Assembly (NCBI RefSeq): GCF_004139715.1
Contig: NZ_CP035544.1
Span: 930,001-994,000 of the forward strand
Origin: Muriicola soli
GTDB lineage: Bacteria; Bacteroidota; Bacteroidia; Flavobacteriales; Flavobacteriaceae
DNA length: 64,000 bases
Direction: 5' to 3'
A program made the position numbers and the translations under genes. The notes under the pieces are model-generated. The model was not told the origin of the DNA. It was given only the letters and a program-made list of their open reading frames with translations, and did not search any database. The number at the start of each line of letters is the position of its first letter. The stretch's first letter is position 1. Of this stretch, positions 9,066 through 18,582 are shown in pieces.

Positions 9066-9713
9066 ATGCGTATGATCAAGATTTATTTATCATGCAGTCT
9101 GGTATTTATTTTCATGAAATTCCAGGTTGCTGCACAAGAGCAAGAAATTGAAGTGACTATGGAACAGGGAGATTCAACCCTGATCTTCATGGGGTTTAAC
9201 AGAGCCAAGGTAACCCATGAGGTTGTCCTAAGATTGACAGCAGATAATCTTAACGGGTATCACGGACCCGTTACAAAATTGATACCGCCGAATACCTATG
9301 TTCCCATGGTAACACTTCAATATGATCCTACCGAACCCTATTCCGTAAGTTCGCAATATTCATATTTAGCCAAGCCCACTCCGGATGAAGCCAAACTACA
9401 GGAATTTGAAATAAAACGTGAACTTCTGGAGTCATTCGATGCAGAAAACATCCCTGTGATCGTGTTTTATGGTGAAGGTTGTGCCCGTTCTGAATATGCA
9501 CGAAAGTTTTTGACACGAAAAAAAATACCATTTAAGTATCTCGAGACCTCAAAGAACGAGTATTACAACAAAGCTATGTTCGCTTTGATCCGAATGAAGG
9601 ATCCCAATATTACCCAAATTCAATATCCGGTAATCATGACCTTGGACAAACTGGATTATGATATCGGGAACCTGAGCTGGTATCTCAAAGAACTGGCTTC
9701 AGAATTCAAATAA
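9066..9713 (+). CDS. Secreted thioredoxin/glutaredoxin-fold protein
   Basis: 215 residues with a signal peptide (about 1-23, ending VAAQE). The C-terminal half looks like a glutaredoxin-type fold: a beta strand IPVIVFYGEG, then Cys139 in the motif CARS, then a helix and a second strand. A Pro-containing strand (QIQYPVIM) matches the cis-proline site. Only the first cysteine of the usual CxxC is present, so it would be a monothiol form or a structural relative. The N-terminal half (about 25-110) is not recognised. It is a single gene with no partner, and the function is unknown. Periplasmic thiol chemistry is only a suggestion. Confidence 0.6.
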   Translation: MRMIKIYLSCSLVFIFMKFQVAAQEQEIEVTMEQGDSTLIFMGFNRAKVTHEVVLRLTADNLNGYHGPVTKLIPPNTYVPMVTLQYDPTEPYSVSSQYSYLAKPTPDEAKLQEFEIKRELLESFDAENIPVIVFYGEGCARSEYARKFLTRKKIPFKYLETSKNEYYNKAMFALIRMKDPNITQIQYPVIMTLDKLDYDIGNLSWYLKELASEFK

Positions 9714-9846
9714 GGGAAGCACAAACATCGCTGATCGGATGACTAAAATGGAATGAAATATTAGGTCATTGAGATGTAATAATGAAGTTCCATTCATGCT
9801 TTGAATAGTCCCTTTTCATGGATAATGTGCATAATTAAATAGATAA

Positions 9847-10731
9847 TCACGCTAACTTCTCCTTAAAAAATTCAATAGTCCTTCCCCAGGCCAGTTCGGC
9901 AGCCTCTTTATCATATCTCGGCGTGCTGGTATTGTGAAATCCGTGGTTAACATCGGGGTATGTGTAAGCCACATACTCTTTTCCGTGTTTTTTAAGCGCT
10001 TCCTCATAAGCTGGCCAGCCCGCGTTCACCCTTTCATCCAGTCCCGCAAATTGCAGCATCAAGGGAGCATTGATCTTATCGATGTCTTCCTTGGGTTGAC
10101 CCCCGTAGAAGGGTACAGAGGCAGCCAGATCAGGAACTTTTACCGCCATCATATTTGAGATCCATCCACCAAAACAGAAACCTACAACCCCAATTTTTCC
10201 ATTGCAGTCGTCACTATCTTTTAAGTAATTGAAAGCGGCAATAAAATCTTCCAGCATTTCATATCTATCGCGTTGTCGTTGCATGGTTCTGCCTTCATCG
10301 TCGTTACCCGGATAGCCTCCCAGAGGTGAGAGGGCATCAGGCGCCAGGGTGATAAAACCGGCCAGGGCTGCTCGTCTGGCCGTATCTTCTACATAAGGAT
10401 TAAGTCCACGATTTTCGTGAACTACTACAATTCCCCCCAAGGCTGTTTTCGTATTTTTTGGTTTAGAAAGCAGGCCTTTGATCTTACCACCTCCTTTTGG
10501 TGAATCGTATGTGATAAATCCCGATTCGAGGCCGGGATCGTCCTGTTTCACTAATAGGGTATCCTTGTAATTTGGCATCAGAAAGCTCATCAAAGAAGCT
10601 ACTGTTACCCCGCCAACGGCATAGACTGAAAGCTTCTCAATAAATTCCCTCCGTTGTAATTTATTGTGGGCATAGGCATCGTATAATTCAAATACTTCCT
10701 GTTTAATTTCACCTTTCTTTAATTTTTTCAT
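9847..10731 (-). CDS. Dienelactone hydrolase family protein
   Basis: 294 residues. This alpha/beta hydrolase family opens lactone rings such as dienelactones or acts on related esters. Active-site parts are visible: Glu106 in VVHENRGL, nucleophile Cys186 in GFCFGGW, Asp232 in AGLDERV and His263 in NHGFHN. The N-terminus has an RREFIEKL stretch followed by a hydrophobic segment (about 37-52), which resembles a Tat-type or membrane-anchor signal and suggests export. The substrate cannot be told from sequence. The gene is monocistronic; its promoter region faces the TPR gene at 10905. Confidence 0.87.
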   Translation of the reverse strand: MKKLKKGEIKQEVFELYDAYAHNKLQRREFIEKLSVYAVGGVTVASLMSFLMPNYKDTLLVKQDDPGLESGFITYDSPKGGGKIKGLLSKPKNTKTALGGIVVVHENRGLNPYVEDTARRAALAGFITLAPDALSPLGGYPGNDDEGRTMQRQRDRYEMLEDFIAAFNYLKDSDDCNGKIGVVGFCFGGWISNMMAVKVPDLAASVPFYGGQPKEDIDKINAPLMLQFAGLDERVNAGWPAYEEALKKHGKEYVAYTYPDVNHGFHNTSTPRYDKEAAELAWGRTIEFFKEKLA

Positions 10732-10904
10732 GGGTACTTTAATTTAGATTAAAAGCAAATAGCTCTTTTTGCAACTAAAAAGGTACCAAAAAAATAGGTT
10801 AGGACATGTTATACATATAATTATTCCTAGAGTGATATATCATTCAATACTTAAGTCTTAATCATTTAATTATTATCTTGAAGTGTTACTAGCCAACCAC
10901 TAGA

Positions 10905-12977
10905 ATGAATTTAAAAGAATTTATAAAGGAATGCCATCAGAAGGAGGTTTTTAAAAACCTCTCTATATATGTTGTTTCGAGTTGGGTATTGATCCAGGTT
11001 TTTTCTGAAGTCTGGGAGCCCTTTGGTTTGCCAAAGATCTCTATGACCTACCTCTTGCTGGTTCTTATTGCCGGCTTTCCCTTTTATATCTATCTCATCT
11101 GGCGGTATCGCCTAAAATCATCCGAGACCAAACTGAGTCAGCGTGAAGGGATGAAATTCGTTAAAAATAAATCAGGAGATGAAGGGGTAGAATCACAACT
11201 TAAGAAACGAAAGGTACATCTCCCGGGGATCCATTTTTACAGCCCCTTTCAAAAAATGTATTTTACCTTTCTCTTTGCCATCCTGCTTGTTTCGGTATTT
11301 GCTGTAGCCCTGATTGTACGAGCCAATTTTATCAATGAACCTGAACCTGGCGCCTTCGCCTTTGCAAAAGATGATAGCAATGACAAGATAGCAGTGCTCT
11401 CTTTTGAAAATAACACTACTGATGAAGAACTTGATGTGGTGGGGAAAATGGCGGTCGACTGGATTATTCACGGAATTACACAAAATGACATTGGACAGGT
11501 AATATCCCCAAAAGTGGTAGAACAGTATTCCACAGTACTGAAAGCATCGTTACTTCCTGAAGAAGACAACGGTATACTAACCGAATACCTGAAACCCGGA
11601 AAGATCATTTCCGGAAACTACTATCTCAACAAAGGTGAACTCCTGATTCAATGCGTTATCATGGATGGGAATATGAATGAAACCCTGGAAACTATTGAAC
11701 CGGTTACCTGCGAATCAGACAGTCCACTTGTCTGCATCGAAATGCTCAAACAAAGGCTGCTTAGTGCGCTGTTAGAGGAAGATGAACGCTATACGGTATA
11801 TGAAGAAAAACCCCCTAATTACGAAGCTTACAAGATGATGCTGGGAATGGATAAATACGAAAGCCATACACCGGAATATTTAAACCTTCTGAATGAAGCG
11901 ATTGCCCTCGACAGTACATATTTTGAGCCAAAACTGCACAGGATGGCCTATTATTATAACCTGGAAGATTTTGCCATGGCCGATTCAATGGTTCGGGAAC
12001 TCGCATCTGCTGATCTGAAAAGCAGCAGGCAACAAAATCTTGTTAAACTATGGACCGCCCTGATCAATGGTGATAATAAGAAGGCATTTACTTACCTAAA
12101 GAAAGAGTACAATACCGAGCCCGATGATCTCAATAACAACAGTAGTACCATGGTTTTGGCACTTCAGTTTGTGAACAGGCCGGAGGCAGTTGATTCCGTC
12201 TACAACAATCAGCCGATCATGGCCTATATAGACAGCTTAAGCTGCCAAACCTGTGAGTACCGTCATTTTAGTAAAGGGATGGCCGATATCGCTTTGGGCG
12301 AACCCAAAAAGGCCATTTCGATGTTTTCAGACTATGGGAAGGTGAAAGGGTTTTATTGGATAAAGGATGTATTGCTTTACGCGAATATTCGTGTAGCCGA
12401 TTCCCTGGAGGTCGATAACATTCTCAATACTATAAAGCTTACAGGCGATTTTCCAACCTGGCAGGATAAATGCCTGCTGGTGGCTGAGCAATATCTGCTT
12501 CTCGGAAACCCCTCTAGGGCAGATTTCTATTTTAAACAATTATTGGAATCGCTTGAGGCGCCTTCGGCTGAGGCGACTCAAAGGGAAAAAGAATTAAAGG
12601 CATTCACCCACTTTTACATGGAAGATTTCGCAGCAGCAGCAGTCATCTTTGAAGATCTGCTCAAGGAGGATCCTGAAGATATTGACTACCATTCTTTTTT
12701 GGCGATGTCTTTGTTTAAAATAGGTCAGATTGAAAAGGCAGAAAAGCTATTAGAAGAAATCGAGAACTATAGGGCAGATTATCAATATGGTAAAATCGAC
12801 TATGCGAAAGCCAGATTTTATGCTGTTAAAGGGGATACTGATCTTCTAATTCAAAACTTGATCCGGGCGGTAGCAGCAGGCAAACGTTATAATCCCGGGA
12901 CATTTCATGACGATGTCCTGATGAAGCCTTATACAGAATTAGAGAGTTTCAAGAATGTTCTCAATTTCTGGCATTGA
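10905..12977 (+). CDS. Membrane TolB-like/TPR protein, copy 1
   Basis: 690 residues, closely related along its whole length to the protein at 13384-15456. Two membrane helices lie near the N-terminus (about 20-40 and 47-67) and a third at about 115-138. A TolB-amino-terminal-like domain follows at about 160-290 (DKIAVLSFENNTTDEELDVVGKM). The rest is degenerate TPR repeats. The N-terminal module also resembles that of the three proteins at 44307-51065. No enzymatic domain is visible; a scaffold or sensor role is inferred. It is the first gene before a caspase/TIR/sigma cluster. Between the two copies is a small minus-strand gene with its own terminator. Confidence 0.7.
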   Translation: MNLKEFIKECHQKEVFKNLSIYVVSSWVLIQVFSEVWEPFGLPKISMTYLLLVLIAGFPFYIYLIWRYRLKSSETKLSQREGMKFVKNKSGDEGVESQLKKRKVHLPGIHFYSPFQKMYFTFLFAILLVSVFAVALIVRANFINEPEPGAFAFAKDDSNDKIAVLSFENNTTDEELDVVGKMAVDWIIHGITQNDIGQVISPKVVEQYSTVLKASLLPEEDNGILTEYLKPGKIISGNYYLNKGELLIQCVIMDGNMNETLETIEPVTCESDSPLVCIEMLKQRLLSALLEEDERYTVYEEKPPNYEAYKMMLGMDKYESHTPEYLNLLNEAIALDSTYFEPKLHRMAYYYNLEDFAMADSMVRELASADLKSSRQQNLVKLWTALINGDNKKAFTYLKKEYNTEPDDLNNNSSTMVLALQFVNRPEAVDSVYNNQPIMAYIDSLSCQTCEYRHFSKGMADIALGEPKKAISMFSDYGKVKGFYWIKDVLLYANIRVADSLEVDNILNTIKLTGDFPTWQDKCLLVAEQYLLLGNPSRADFYFKQLLESLEAPSAEATQREKELKAFTHFYMEDFAAAAVIFEDLLKEDPEDIDYHSFLAMSLFKIGQIEKAEKLLEEIENYRADYQYGKIDYAKARFYAVKGDTDLLIQNLIRAVAAGKRYNPGTFHDDVLMKPYTELESFKNVLNFWH

Positions 12978-13038
12978 GCTAAAATTTACTAGGCAATATT
13001 GGGGAGCTTTCCAGGTATATAGAATCACCGATATTTAT

Positions 13039-13070
13039 AAAAAAACCGGACACTTTTGTATCCGGTTTTG
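13039..13070 (-). terminator. Terminator for the minus-strand minigene
   Basis: The stem ACCGGACAC (13045-13053) pairs with GTATCCGGT (13058-13066) around a T4 loop. Read on the minus strand it is followed by seven T (13039-13045), whereas on the plus strand the following T-run is broken. The polarity therefore supports transcription from the minigene at 13276. Confidence 0.7.
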
Positions 13071-13144
13071 ATTTCTTGAAAATGTATTCGCAATCTGCCT
13101 TTACGATTCTCTCTAAGTTAATTAAGAAGATAATTCTAGCAGAT

Positions 13145-13276
13145 TTACTTGGTCTTTGGAACATGTCCTCCCTTAGAGGTGACTTTAGTCTTTGGAATGT
13201 GTCCTTCTTTGGAGGTTACTTTAGTTTTTGGAACATGTCCTTCTTTAGATGATACCTTTGGTTTTGTGGTCCCCAT
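13145..13276 (-). CDS. 43-residue protein made of three 12-residue tandem repeats
   Basis: ATG at 13276, TAA at 13145. After a short start (MGTTKP) the product consists of three near-identical units of consensus KV[TS]SK[EG]GH[VI]PKT. The three 36-nt DNA units differ mostly at silent positions (AAA/AAG, ACT/ACC, GTT/ATT), which suggests the peptide rather than the DNA is conserved. The leader is A-rich (CTAAAAATTCTAATC before ATG), as usual for Bacteroidota starts. A terminator with correct polarity lies about 75 nt beyond the stop. The peptide is basic, has no Cys and no signal peptide. Function unknown. It lies between two TPR paralogues on the opposite strand. Confidence 0.6.
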   Translation of the reverse strand: MGTTKPKVSSKEGHVPKTKVTSKEGHIPKTKVTSKGGHVPKTK

Positions 13277-13383
13277 GATTAGAATTTTTAGAGTTAATTT
13301 ATCACTATATTAGTCAAAAATTAGCTGGATTCCTAACGTATTCCGTTAAGAATTTTATATAAATCCCTTAGTGATTTTATTAG

Positions 13384-15456
13384 ATGAATTTTAAATCCTT
13401 TGTAAAAGAATGTCATGATAAGGAAGTTTTTAAGAACCTTTCCATCTATATTGTCTCCAGTTGGGTGTTAATACAGGTCTTTTCCGTTATTTATGAGCCT
13501 TTTGGATTGCCTAAAATAAGCATGACCTACCTTCTGCTTGTTTTACTTGTTGGTTTTCCTTTTTACGTCTACCTGTTGTGGAGGTACCGCTTAAAACCTC
13601 TGGAATCAAAATTTAGCCGCAGGAAAGGCTTAAAAGTGACTTCTAAAACCGCTGGTTCAAAGGAGGAATTAAAAGGACTGAAGAAGAGAAAAGTCCATCT
13701 TCCCGGAGTTCATTTTTACAGTCCTTTTCAAAAACTGTATTTCACCTCCTTGTTTATAATATCCCTGATTTCCCTTTTTTCCGCTGCCCTGATAGTAAAA
13801 GCCAATTTTATCAATCAGGATAATATGAGTGCTTTTACTTTTCCTGAGGAACCGGACAATGACAGGATTGCAGTTCTGCCCTTCGAAAATAATACCACGG
13901 ATCCCAATCTCGATGTTATCGGGAAGATGGCCGTAGACTGGATCATGCACGGAATTACCCAAAATAAAGTAGGACAGGTGATCTCTCCAAAGGTGGTAGA
14001 AGATTACACCAAAGTTCTCAAAGCGACGCTGGTGCCCAGTGGGGAAAACGGAGTCCTCAAGGAATATCTCAAACCCTCAAAAGTAGTTACAGGTACGTAT
14101 TATCTAAAAGATGGCCGACTACTTCTACAATGCTCTGTTCTGGATGGAAATATGAACAGAACCCTCGTTTCTTTTGAGATCACGGAGTGCGATGCCGACA
14201 GTCCGCTCGATTGTATCGAGGCTGTAAAGCAGCGTGTTTTAGGTTATCTCGATTCTAAGGGGATGGCACAACTGGCTTTGGAAGAGACCCCGCCTAATTA
14301 CAAGGCGTATAAATTATGGCTGGAAAGTGATGCCTTGCTGGAATTACAGTCCGATGAACAACTCTCTTACATCAACGAGGCGATCGCTGCAGACAGTAGT
14401 TTTTTTAAACCCAAAATAGATCGGGTAGCTTACTACTACAACCGAGATCAGTTTGCGGTGGCTGATTCCCTGCTACAGGTGCTTGCAGCTGAAACCGGGA
14501 CCAAGAAGGAGCAACTCAATATGATCAAACACTACGAGGCATGCTTTAATGGGGACAATCGGATGGCTTACAGGACCTACCAGGAAGAGTACAATGTTGC
14601 CCCGGTAGAGATCGAACTCAATTTGAGCACCATGGTCCTCGCCCTTCAATTTGTAAACAGACCACAGGATGTGGACAGTATTTATAGAGCTATTCCTGAA
14701 GATGACTTTGATCTCGATAATTGCATTTCCTGTGAATATCGATATTTCGTAAAAGGGATGGCCAACCTTGAACTGGAACAGCTTGATGAGACGATCGAAT
14801 TGTTAGAACCCTATGCCCGTACTGCCGGACAGGAATGGATAAAGGAAGTTTTGATGAAAGCCTATGTCATGGATGAAAATCACACAGCGGTATACGACTT
14901 GTTACAACACATCCGACTGTTAGGCAGAATAGACTACTGGCAGCTGATGATGTTAAAAACCGGACTGGAATATTTAAAGTCAGGTGACGATTCAAAGGCA
15001 AATCAATACTTTGATGAGGTTCTTGAATATCAGGAAAAGAGAGGTGCTTTATTAAGTCTGGCAGAAAGAGAAATTCAGGCCGAGCTCATATTTTATAAAA
15101 AGGATTACCCGGAAGCTCAGAATAAATTTGAAGCACTGTTGCCCGAGAGTGGAGACGCCATCGCTATCCAATCGTTTTTAGCTATGACCTATTACAAGAA
15201 CGGCAACCAGATAATGGCTGAGGAATCCCTGGCCAAACTTGATAATCTGCGAGCCAAGTATCAGTTTGGAGAGGTCGATTATGCCCTGGCCAGATACTAT
15301 GCTTTAACTGATAATGAGCATGAAACCCTGGATCATCTTACAAAGGCTGTGGCTGCAGGTAAACGATTTACCAGCACCACCTTTCAGAATGATGTGCTTT
15401 TTCAATCGATGAAATCAAAAGAGGACTTTCAGAAAATCCTGACCTTCTGGTATTAA
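13384..15456 (+). CDS. Membrane TolB-like/TPR protein, copy 2
   Basis: 690 residues, the same length and layout as the protein at 10905-12977: N-terminal membrane helices (about 20-40 and 47-67), another at about 115-138, a TolB-like domain (about 160-290; DRIAVLPFENNTTDPNLDVIGKM) and C-terminal TPR-like repeats. The two proteins match strongly at both ends (for example the VKECHDKEVFKNLSIY start and the AVAAGKRF tail) and less in the middle, as expected of an old tandem duplication. The caspase gene starts 74 nt downstream on the same strand, so this copy may head that operon. No catalytic motif is seen. Confidence 0.7.
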   Translation: MNFKSFVKECHDKEVFKNLSIYIVSSWVLIQVFSVIYEPFGLPKISMTYLLLVLLVGFPFYVYLLWRYRLKPLESKFSRRKGLKVTSKTAGSKEELKGLKKRKVHLPGVHFYSPFQKLYFTSLFIISLISLFSAALIVKANFINQDNMSAFTFPEEPDNDRIAVLPFENNTTDPNLDVIGKMAVDWIMHGITQNKVGQVISPKVVEDYTKVLKATLVPSGENGVLKEYLKPSKVVTGTYYLKDGRLLLQCSVLDGNMNRTLVSFEITECDADSPLDCIEAVKQRVLGYLDSKGMAQLALEETPPNYKAYKLWLESDALLELQSDEQLSYINEAIAADSSFFKPKIDRVAYYYNRDQFAVADSLLQVLAAETGTKKEQLNMIKHYEACFNGDNRMAYRTYQEEYNVAPVEIELNLSTMVLALQFVNRPQDVDSIYRAIPEDDFDLDNCISCEYRYFVKGMANLELEQLDETIELLEPYARTAGQEWIKEVLMKAYVMDENHTAVYDLLQHIRLLGRIDYWQLMMLKTGLEYLKSGDDSKANQYFDEVLEYQEKRGALLSLAEREIQAELIFYKKDYPEAQNKFEALLPESGDAIAIQSFLAMTYYKNGNQIMAEESLAKLDNLRAKYQFGEVDYALARYYALTDNEHETLDHLTKAVAAGKRFTSTTFQNDVLFQSMKSKEDFQKILTFWY

Positions 15457-15530
15457 TAACTAATAATAGAAATCAGATTACCAATCCAACATAAAATCAA
15501 CTCCTAAACTCAGGAAAAAAAACCAGCCCA

Positions 15531-16913
15531 ATGTTCAACTCAGAAAATAATTATGCGCTCATCATAGGTGTGGGCGGGGATAAAATAGAATATACCGTAA
15601 ATGATGCGCGGATGCTTCATGAAAGCCTGATCGATGACAAACTCATCGGCTATCCAAAAGAAAATGTTATCCTAAGGACAGAGGCCGAGGCCAGCAGGGA
15701 GGGTATCCTTGAGGCCTTTGATGAGCTCAAAGAAAAAACAAATGAAGATTCTACCATATTGTTGTACTACTCCGGGCACGGGGGCAAGTACAGTGATCAG
15801 CACAAATTCTTCCTTCAACCTGCAGATATGACTGCTGATAATATTGAAGAGACCATGATTACGGATAAAGAATTACGAGAGAAGATCAATGCGCTCCCTT
15901 CAAATAAACTCGTGCTGTTTCTCGATTGCTGCCATGCAGAGGGGATGGTACAAAGCGGGATTAAAGGTCTCTACGGGATGGCGCAAAAACTCAAGGATGA
16001 ACAGGGGGTCTGGATCATGGCTTCCTGCCAGGATAATGAGAAATCATACGGCCATGGGGATCACAGTTTCTTTACACAAGCCTTGCTCGATGTGCTGGCA
16101 GGTCAGCACGTCCGACCTTTTACCGATCCTGAAGTCAGCATGATGGACGTAGTGGAGTATATCTTTAACGCGGTTCCAAAAATGGCTAGTAACTGTGAAG
16201 ACGAGGAAGGAAATGCTGTCGTACAAACCCCGTATTTTAAAACTCAGATGACTGAAAATCTAATCCTTAGCCATTTCCCACAGAATGCACAAGAGCACGA
16301 AGCCATAATAGCTGAATTAGAGCCCAATCTGGAAGCTTTGGACGAGGACAGCTTTATTAAATTGATCAAATCTATGGAAGCGGTAGGGCGTGTTGAAGAT
16401 GCCATTGAGGCGCTTAACAACAATAAAAGGACCAAATCTGATCCGGATCTCATGGAAACCCTGGGCGATCTTTACCGAAACTACTACATAAAACACAGAT
16501 TGCAAAAGGAAGGACAGGAAGCCCTCGAAATCTATAAAAAGGCCTATGAACTGGCGGTGAAAACAGATGACGAGGAACAGGTTTTTACAAATGCGGTGAA
16601 AGTTGCCTTTATGATGGCCAAACTCGATTTGAGTAAAAGGGAAATGAGGGAATACGCAGCTACGGCCATAAGCGCTGCCGATCAATATCCCTATGAGAGT
16701 GTACCCAAATTTGTTACCATGGCTGAGGCGAGCATCTTTCTCGGCGATCTTGACGCTTCAAAAAAGCATTATGCCACAGTTGATGAGAAAGCGGGGATCA
16801 GATATAAAATGAAGTGCTATGAAAGGGCAGTGCTTATCTATGATACCCTTTACGACACGAAGAATGAAAAAGACCCCTACATTGAATATTTAAGTGATAC
16901 CCTTTTGAGTTAA
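15531..16913 (+). CDS. Caspase-like (peptidase C14/metacaspase) protein with TPR-like C-terminus
   Basis: 460 residues. Residues about 5-245 form a caspase-fold protease. The catalytic His83 is in YYSGHGG and the catalytic Cys134 in LDCCHAEG, corresponding to the metacaspase SGHG and DSCHSG motifs. Metacaspases usually cut after Arg or Lys. From about 255 to 455 the protein is helical and TPR-like (for example EALEIYKKAYELAVKTDDEEQVF), probably a docking or regulatory module. No signal peptide or membrane helix is present, so it should be cytoplasmic. It is followed by a TIR-like gene (79 nt) and a membrane coiled-coil gene, and preceded by two TPR membrane proteins. The neighbourhood suggests a regulated proteolysis or cell-fate response; this is inference. 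Confidence 0.82.
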   Translation: MFNSENNYALIIGVGGDKIEYTVNDARMLHESLIDDKLIGYPKENVILRTEAEASREGILEAFDELKEKTNEDSTILLYYSGHGGKYSDQHKFFLQPADMTADNIEETMITDKELREKINALPSNKLVLFLDCCHAEGMVQSGIKGLYGMAQKLKDEQGVWIMASCQDNEKSYGHGDHSFFTQALLDVLAGQHVRPFTDPEVSMMDVVEYIFNAVPKMASNCEDEEGNAVVQTPYFKTQMTENLILSHFPQNAQEHEAIIAELEPNLEALDEDSFIKLIKSMEAVGRVEDAIEALNNNKRTKSDPDLMETLGDLYRNYYIKHRLQKEGQEALEIYKKAYELAVKTDDEEQVFTNAVKVAFMMAKLDLSKREMREYAATAISAADQYPYESVPKFVTMAEASIFLGDLDASKKHYATVDEKAGIRYKMKCYERAVLIYDTLYDTKNEKDPYIEYLSDTLLS

Positions 16914-16992
16914 AGGGAATTTTAAATTCTATTGATTAATTTTAACAATTCGAGAAAAAATAGTAATTTTCTGAACCAACAAAACCAATAAC

Positions 16993-17895
16993 ATGTCTTC
17001 CGAGTCGGTTTTTATCATGTATTCTTCAAAAGATTCCCGGCAGGCACATGAATTTGCTGAAAAGCTTATTGATGCCGGAGCTTCGGTTTGGATCGATACT
17101 ATCAACCTTCGTGATATCTCAGGGGAACTGGATGAAGAAGAAGTGATGGAAACTGCTCTTCTCGACGCTGCAGCGGTCCTGATACTCACATCTCAGAATG
17201 CCTTAAATGATCAGTTTGTTCGCAATGATAAAAGGTTTGCGCGAGAGAATGATAAAAAGATGATCCTGGTTACCCTTGAGGCTTGTGACCTCAGCAAGAA
17301 AATGCGCTGGCGTAACCACAAAACCATTAAATACCACGAAAATCAAGAAACCGCTATAGGGGAAATCCTGGATCTGTTCAATTTCACACGAAAATCGGCA
17401 GCTGCACCTGAAGTTGAGGATGTGGTTTCCGAAACTCCTGCAGCAAGGCCTGAGAAAGTAAAATCAGTAACTTCCAAAAGCAATGTGCAAATTCCTGATG
17501 AAGAGAGAGCTATGCTCAATGAGGTGAAAGACGACATTGAGTATTACAAGTTCAAAATGAAGGAGCAGATCTCCAAATCCAAAATGTATGCCTATATGGG
17601 GATCGGTGGGGCAGTGGTCATTGCCGTGGCCGCAATTTTCTTTATTCCGGAACTGGTTACAAAGGTCTCCGAGGTACAAGATAAAATTCAATGGGCCGGA
17701 GGTTTGTTTGGAGGTACCTTACCCACAACTTTTAGTTTTTCCTCTTTAAATAGTACCAAGGACAAGAAAAAGCGATTGGAAGGTGTCCAACTTTTCGAGA
17801 AAAAAATAGCGAGATACGAACACGGTGTACTTCCGGTTACTAAAGCCGATATCCTTGCCCTGGAAGACGACTTTGGCATCTACATCAATGCGTAA
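16993..17895 (+). CDS. TIR-like domain protein with membrane anchor
   Basis: 300 residues. Residues about 4-130 look like a TIR domain (VFIMYSSKDSRQAHEFAEKL, then VWIDTINLRDISG, then AAAVLILTSQNALND). TIR domains either assemble signalling complexes or cleave NAD+. The usual SxWCxxE active-site stretch is not recognisable here (NDQFVRNDKRFA), so catalysis is doubtful. A variable linker (about 135-170) and a coiled segment precede a single membrane helix at about 199-219. The C-terminal 80 residues are unrecognised. The gene lies between the caspase gene (79 nt upstream) and a membrane coiled-coil gene (15 nt downstream), so it is very probably in one operon. Confidence 0.72.
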   Translation: MSSESVFIMYSSKDSRQAHEFAEKLIDAGASVWIDTINLRDISGELDEEEVMETALLDAAAVLILTSQNALNDQFVRNDKRFARENDKKMILVTLEACDLSKKMRWRNHKTIKYHENQETAIGEILDLFNFTRKSAAAPEVEDVVSETPAARPEKVKSVTSKSNVQIPDEERAMLNEVKDDIEYYKFKMKEQISKSKMYAYMGIGGAVVIAVAAIFFIPELVTKVSEVQDKIQWAGGLFGGTLPTTFSFSSLNSTKDKKKRLEGVQLFEKKIARYEHGVLPVTKADILALEDDFGIYINA

Positions 17896-17910
17896 TAATC
17901 CCAAATCAGC

Positions 17911-18582
17911 ATGAGTAAATTAAAAGACAGAATAGAAGAAATAAATAAGACTGTTCAAAAAAGCCGGAGAATCAATAATTTACTCTGGATTGTAGTGATT
18001 ATCTTCGTGGGTACATCTATTTATTTTGCGATAGATGCTGAATTGTCGAGACAAACGGCCATCGAAGAGAAGAATAAAGCCGATCTGCTCGTAATAAAAA
18101 ACGACTCGCTTTATCAGGAAGCCCTGATCGCCAAGAACCAGCTGGTTATTAATGATTCATTAAAAGAAGTGGAGATCCAGCAATTGCTTGCTGCTTCCAA
18201 TTTGGATCTATGGGATCAAACCAAAAAAACAAATTCCCTGATTGCTTATTCAGACTACCTGGAAAAGACTCCGGATAGTATTGCACAAGTAAATGCTGCC
18301 CTTAATTCCTACTTCAATAAGGAAGGCTATGTGCAATTAGTAGAGACCAATGGGAATTCTCTTATTGTAGATGTTTCCTTAAGCCTTGAGGGAGAATATG
18401 CTAAATTCAAGACCGACCGAAGTGTGCGAAATGGCGCTATAGGGGTAGACAATGCCGGTTCTTCCAATCCAAGGCGGATAGGCGTTGTGTTTAAGGGTCA
18501 GATCTTTAAGATTGAAAAGACGTTTCCGTCGAAATCCTCAAACTCTCAATCGGTTTGGGCCTTGATAAAATACAAACAGTAA
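17911..18582 (+). CDS. Membrane-anchored coiled-coil protein of unknown function
   Basis: 223 residues. A short basic N-terminus is followed by one membrane helix (about 24-42), then a predicted coiled coil (about 45-110, rich in E, K, Q and heptad-like leucines) and a small C-terminal domain (about 115-220). No known domain is recognised. It starts 15 nt after the TIR-like gene, so the two products may be partners at the membrane; both have one membrane helix. The sigma-factor gene begins 117 nt further with its own promoter-like box, so this gene probably ends the caspase/TIR operon. Confidence 0.6.
   Translation: MSKLKDRIEEINKTVQKSRRINNLLWIVVIIFVGTSIYFAIDAELSRQTAIEEKNKADLLVIKNDSLYQEALIAKNQLVINDSLKEVEIQQLLAASNLDLWDQTKKTNSLIAYSDYLEKTPDSIAQVNAALNSYFNKEGYVQLVETNGNSLIVDVSLSLEGEYAKFKTDRSVRNGAIGVDNAGSSNPRRIGVVFKGQIFKIEKTFPSKSSNSQSVWALIKYKQ

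Noticed and set aside
10834-10843. TGATATATCA palindrome upstream of the first TPR gene
   Set aside because: Ten bases in a very AT-rich stretch; easily due to chance.
12979-13164. A 61-codon minus-strand frame beside the minigene
   Set aside because: It runs through the terminator hairpin, has no recognisable features, and overlaps the minigene in another frame.
13145-13276. Three 36-nt direct repeats that could be taken for a CRISPR array
   Set aside because: The units abut with no spacers, differ at codon third positions and translate cleanly, so they are coding repeats.
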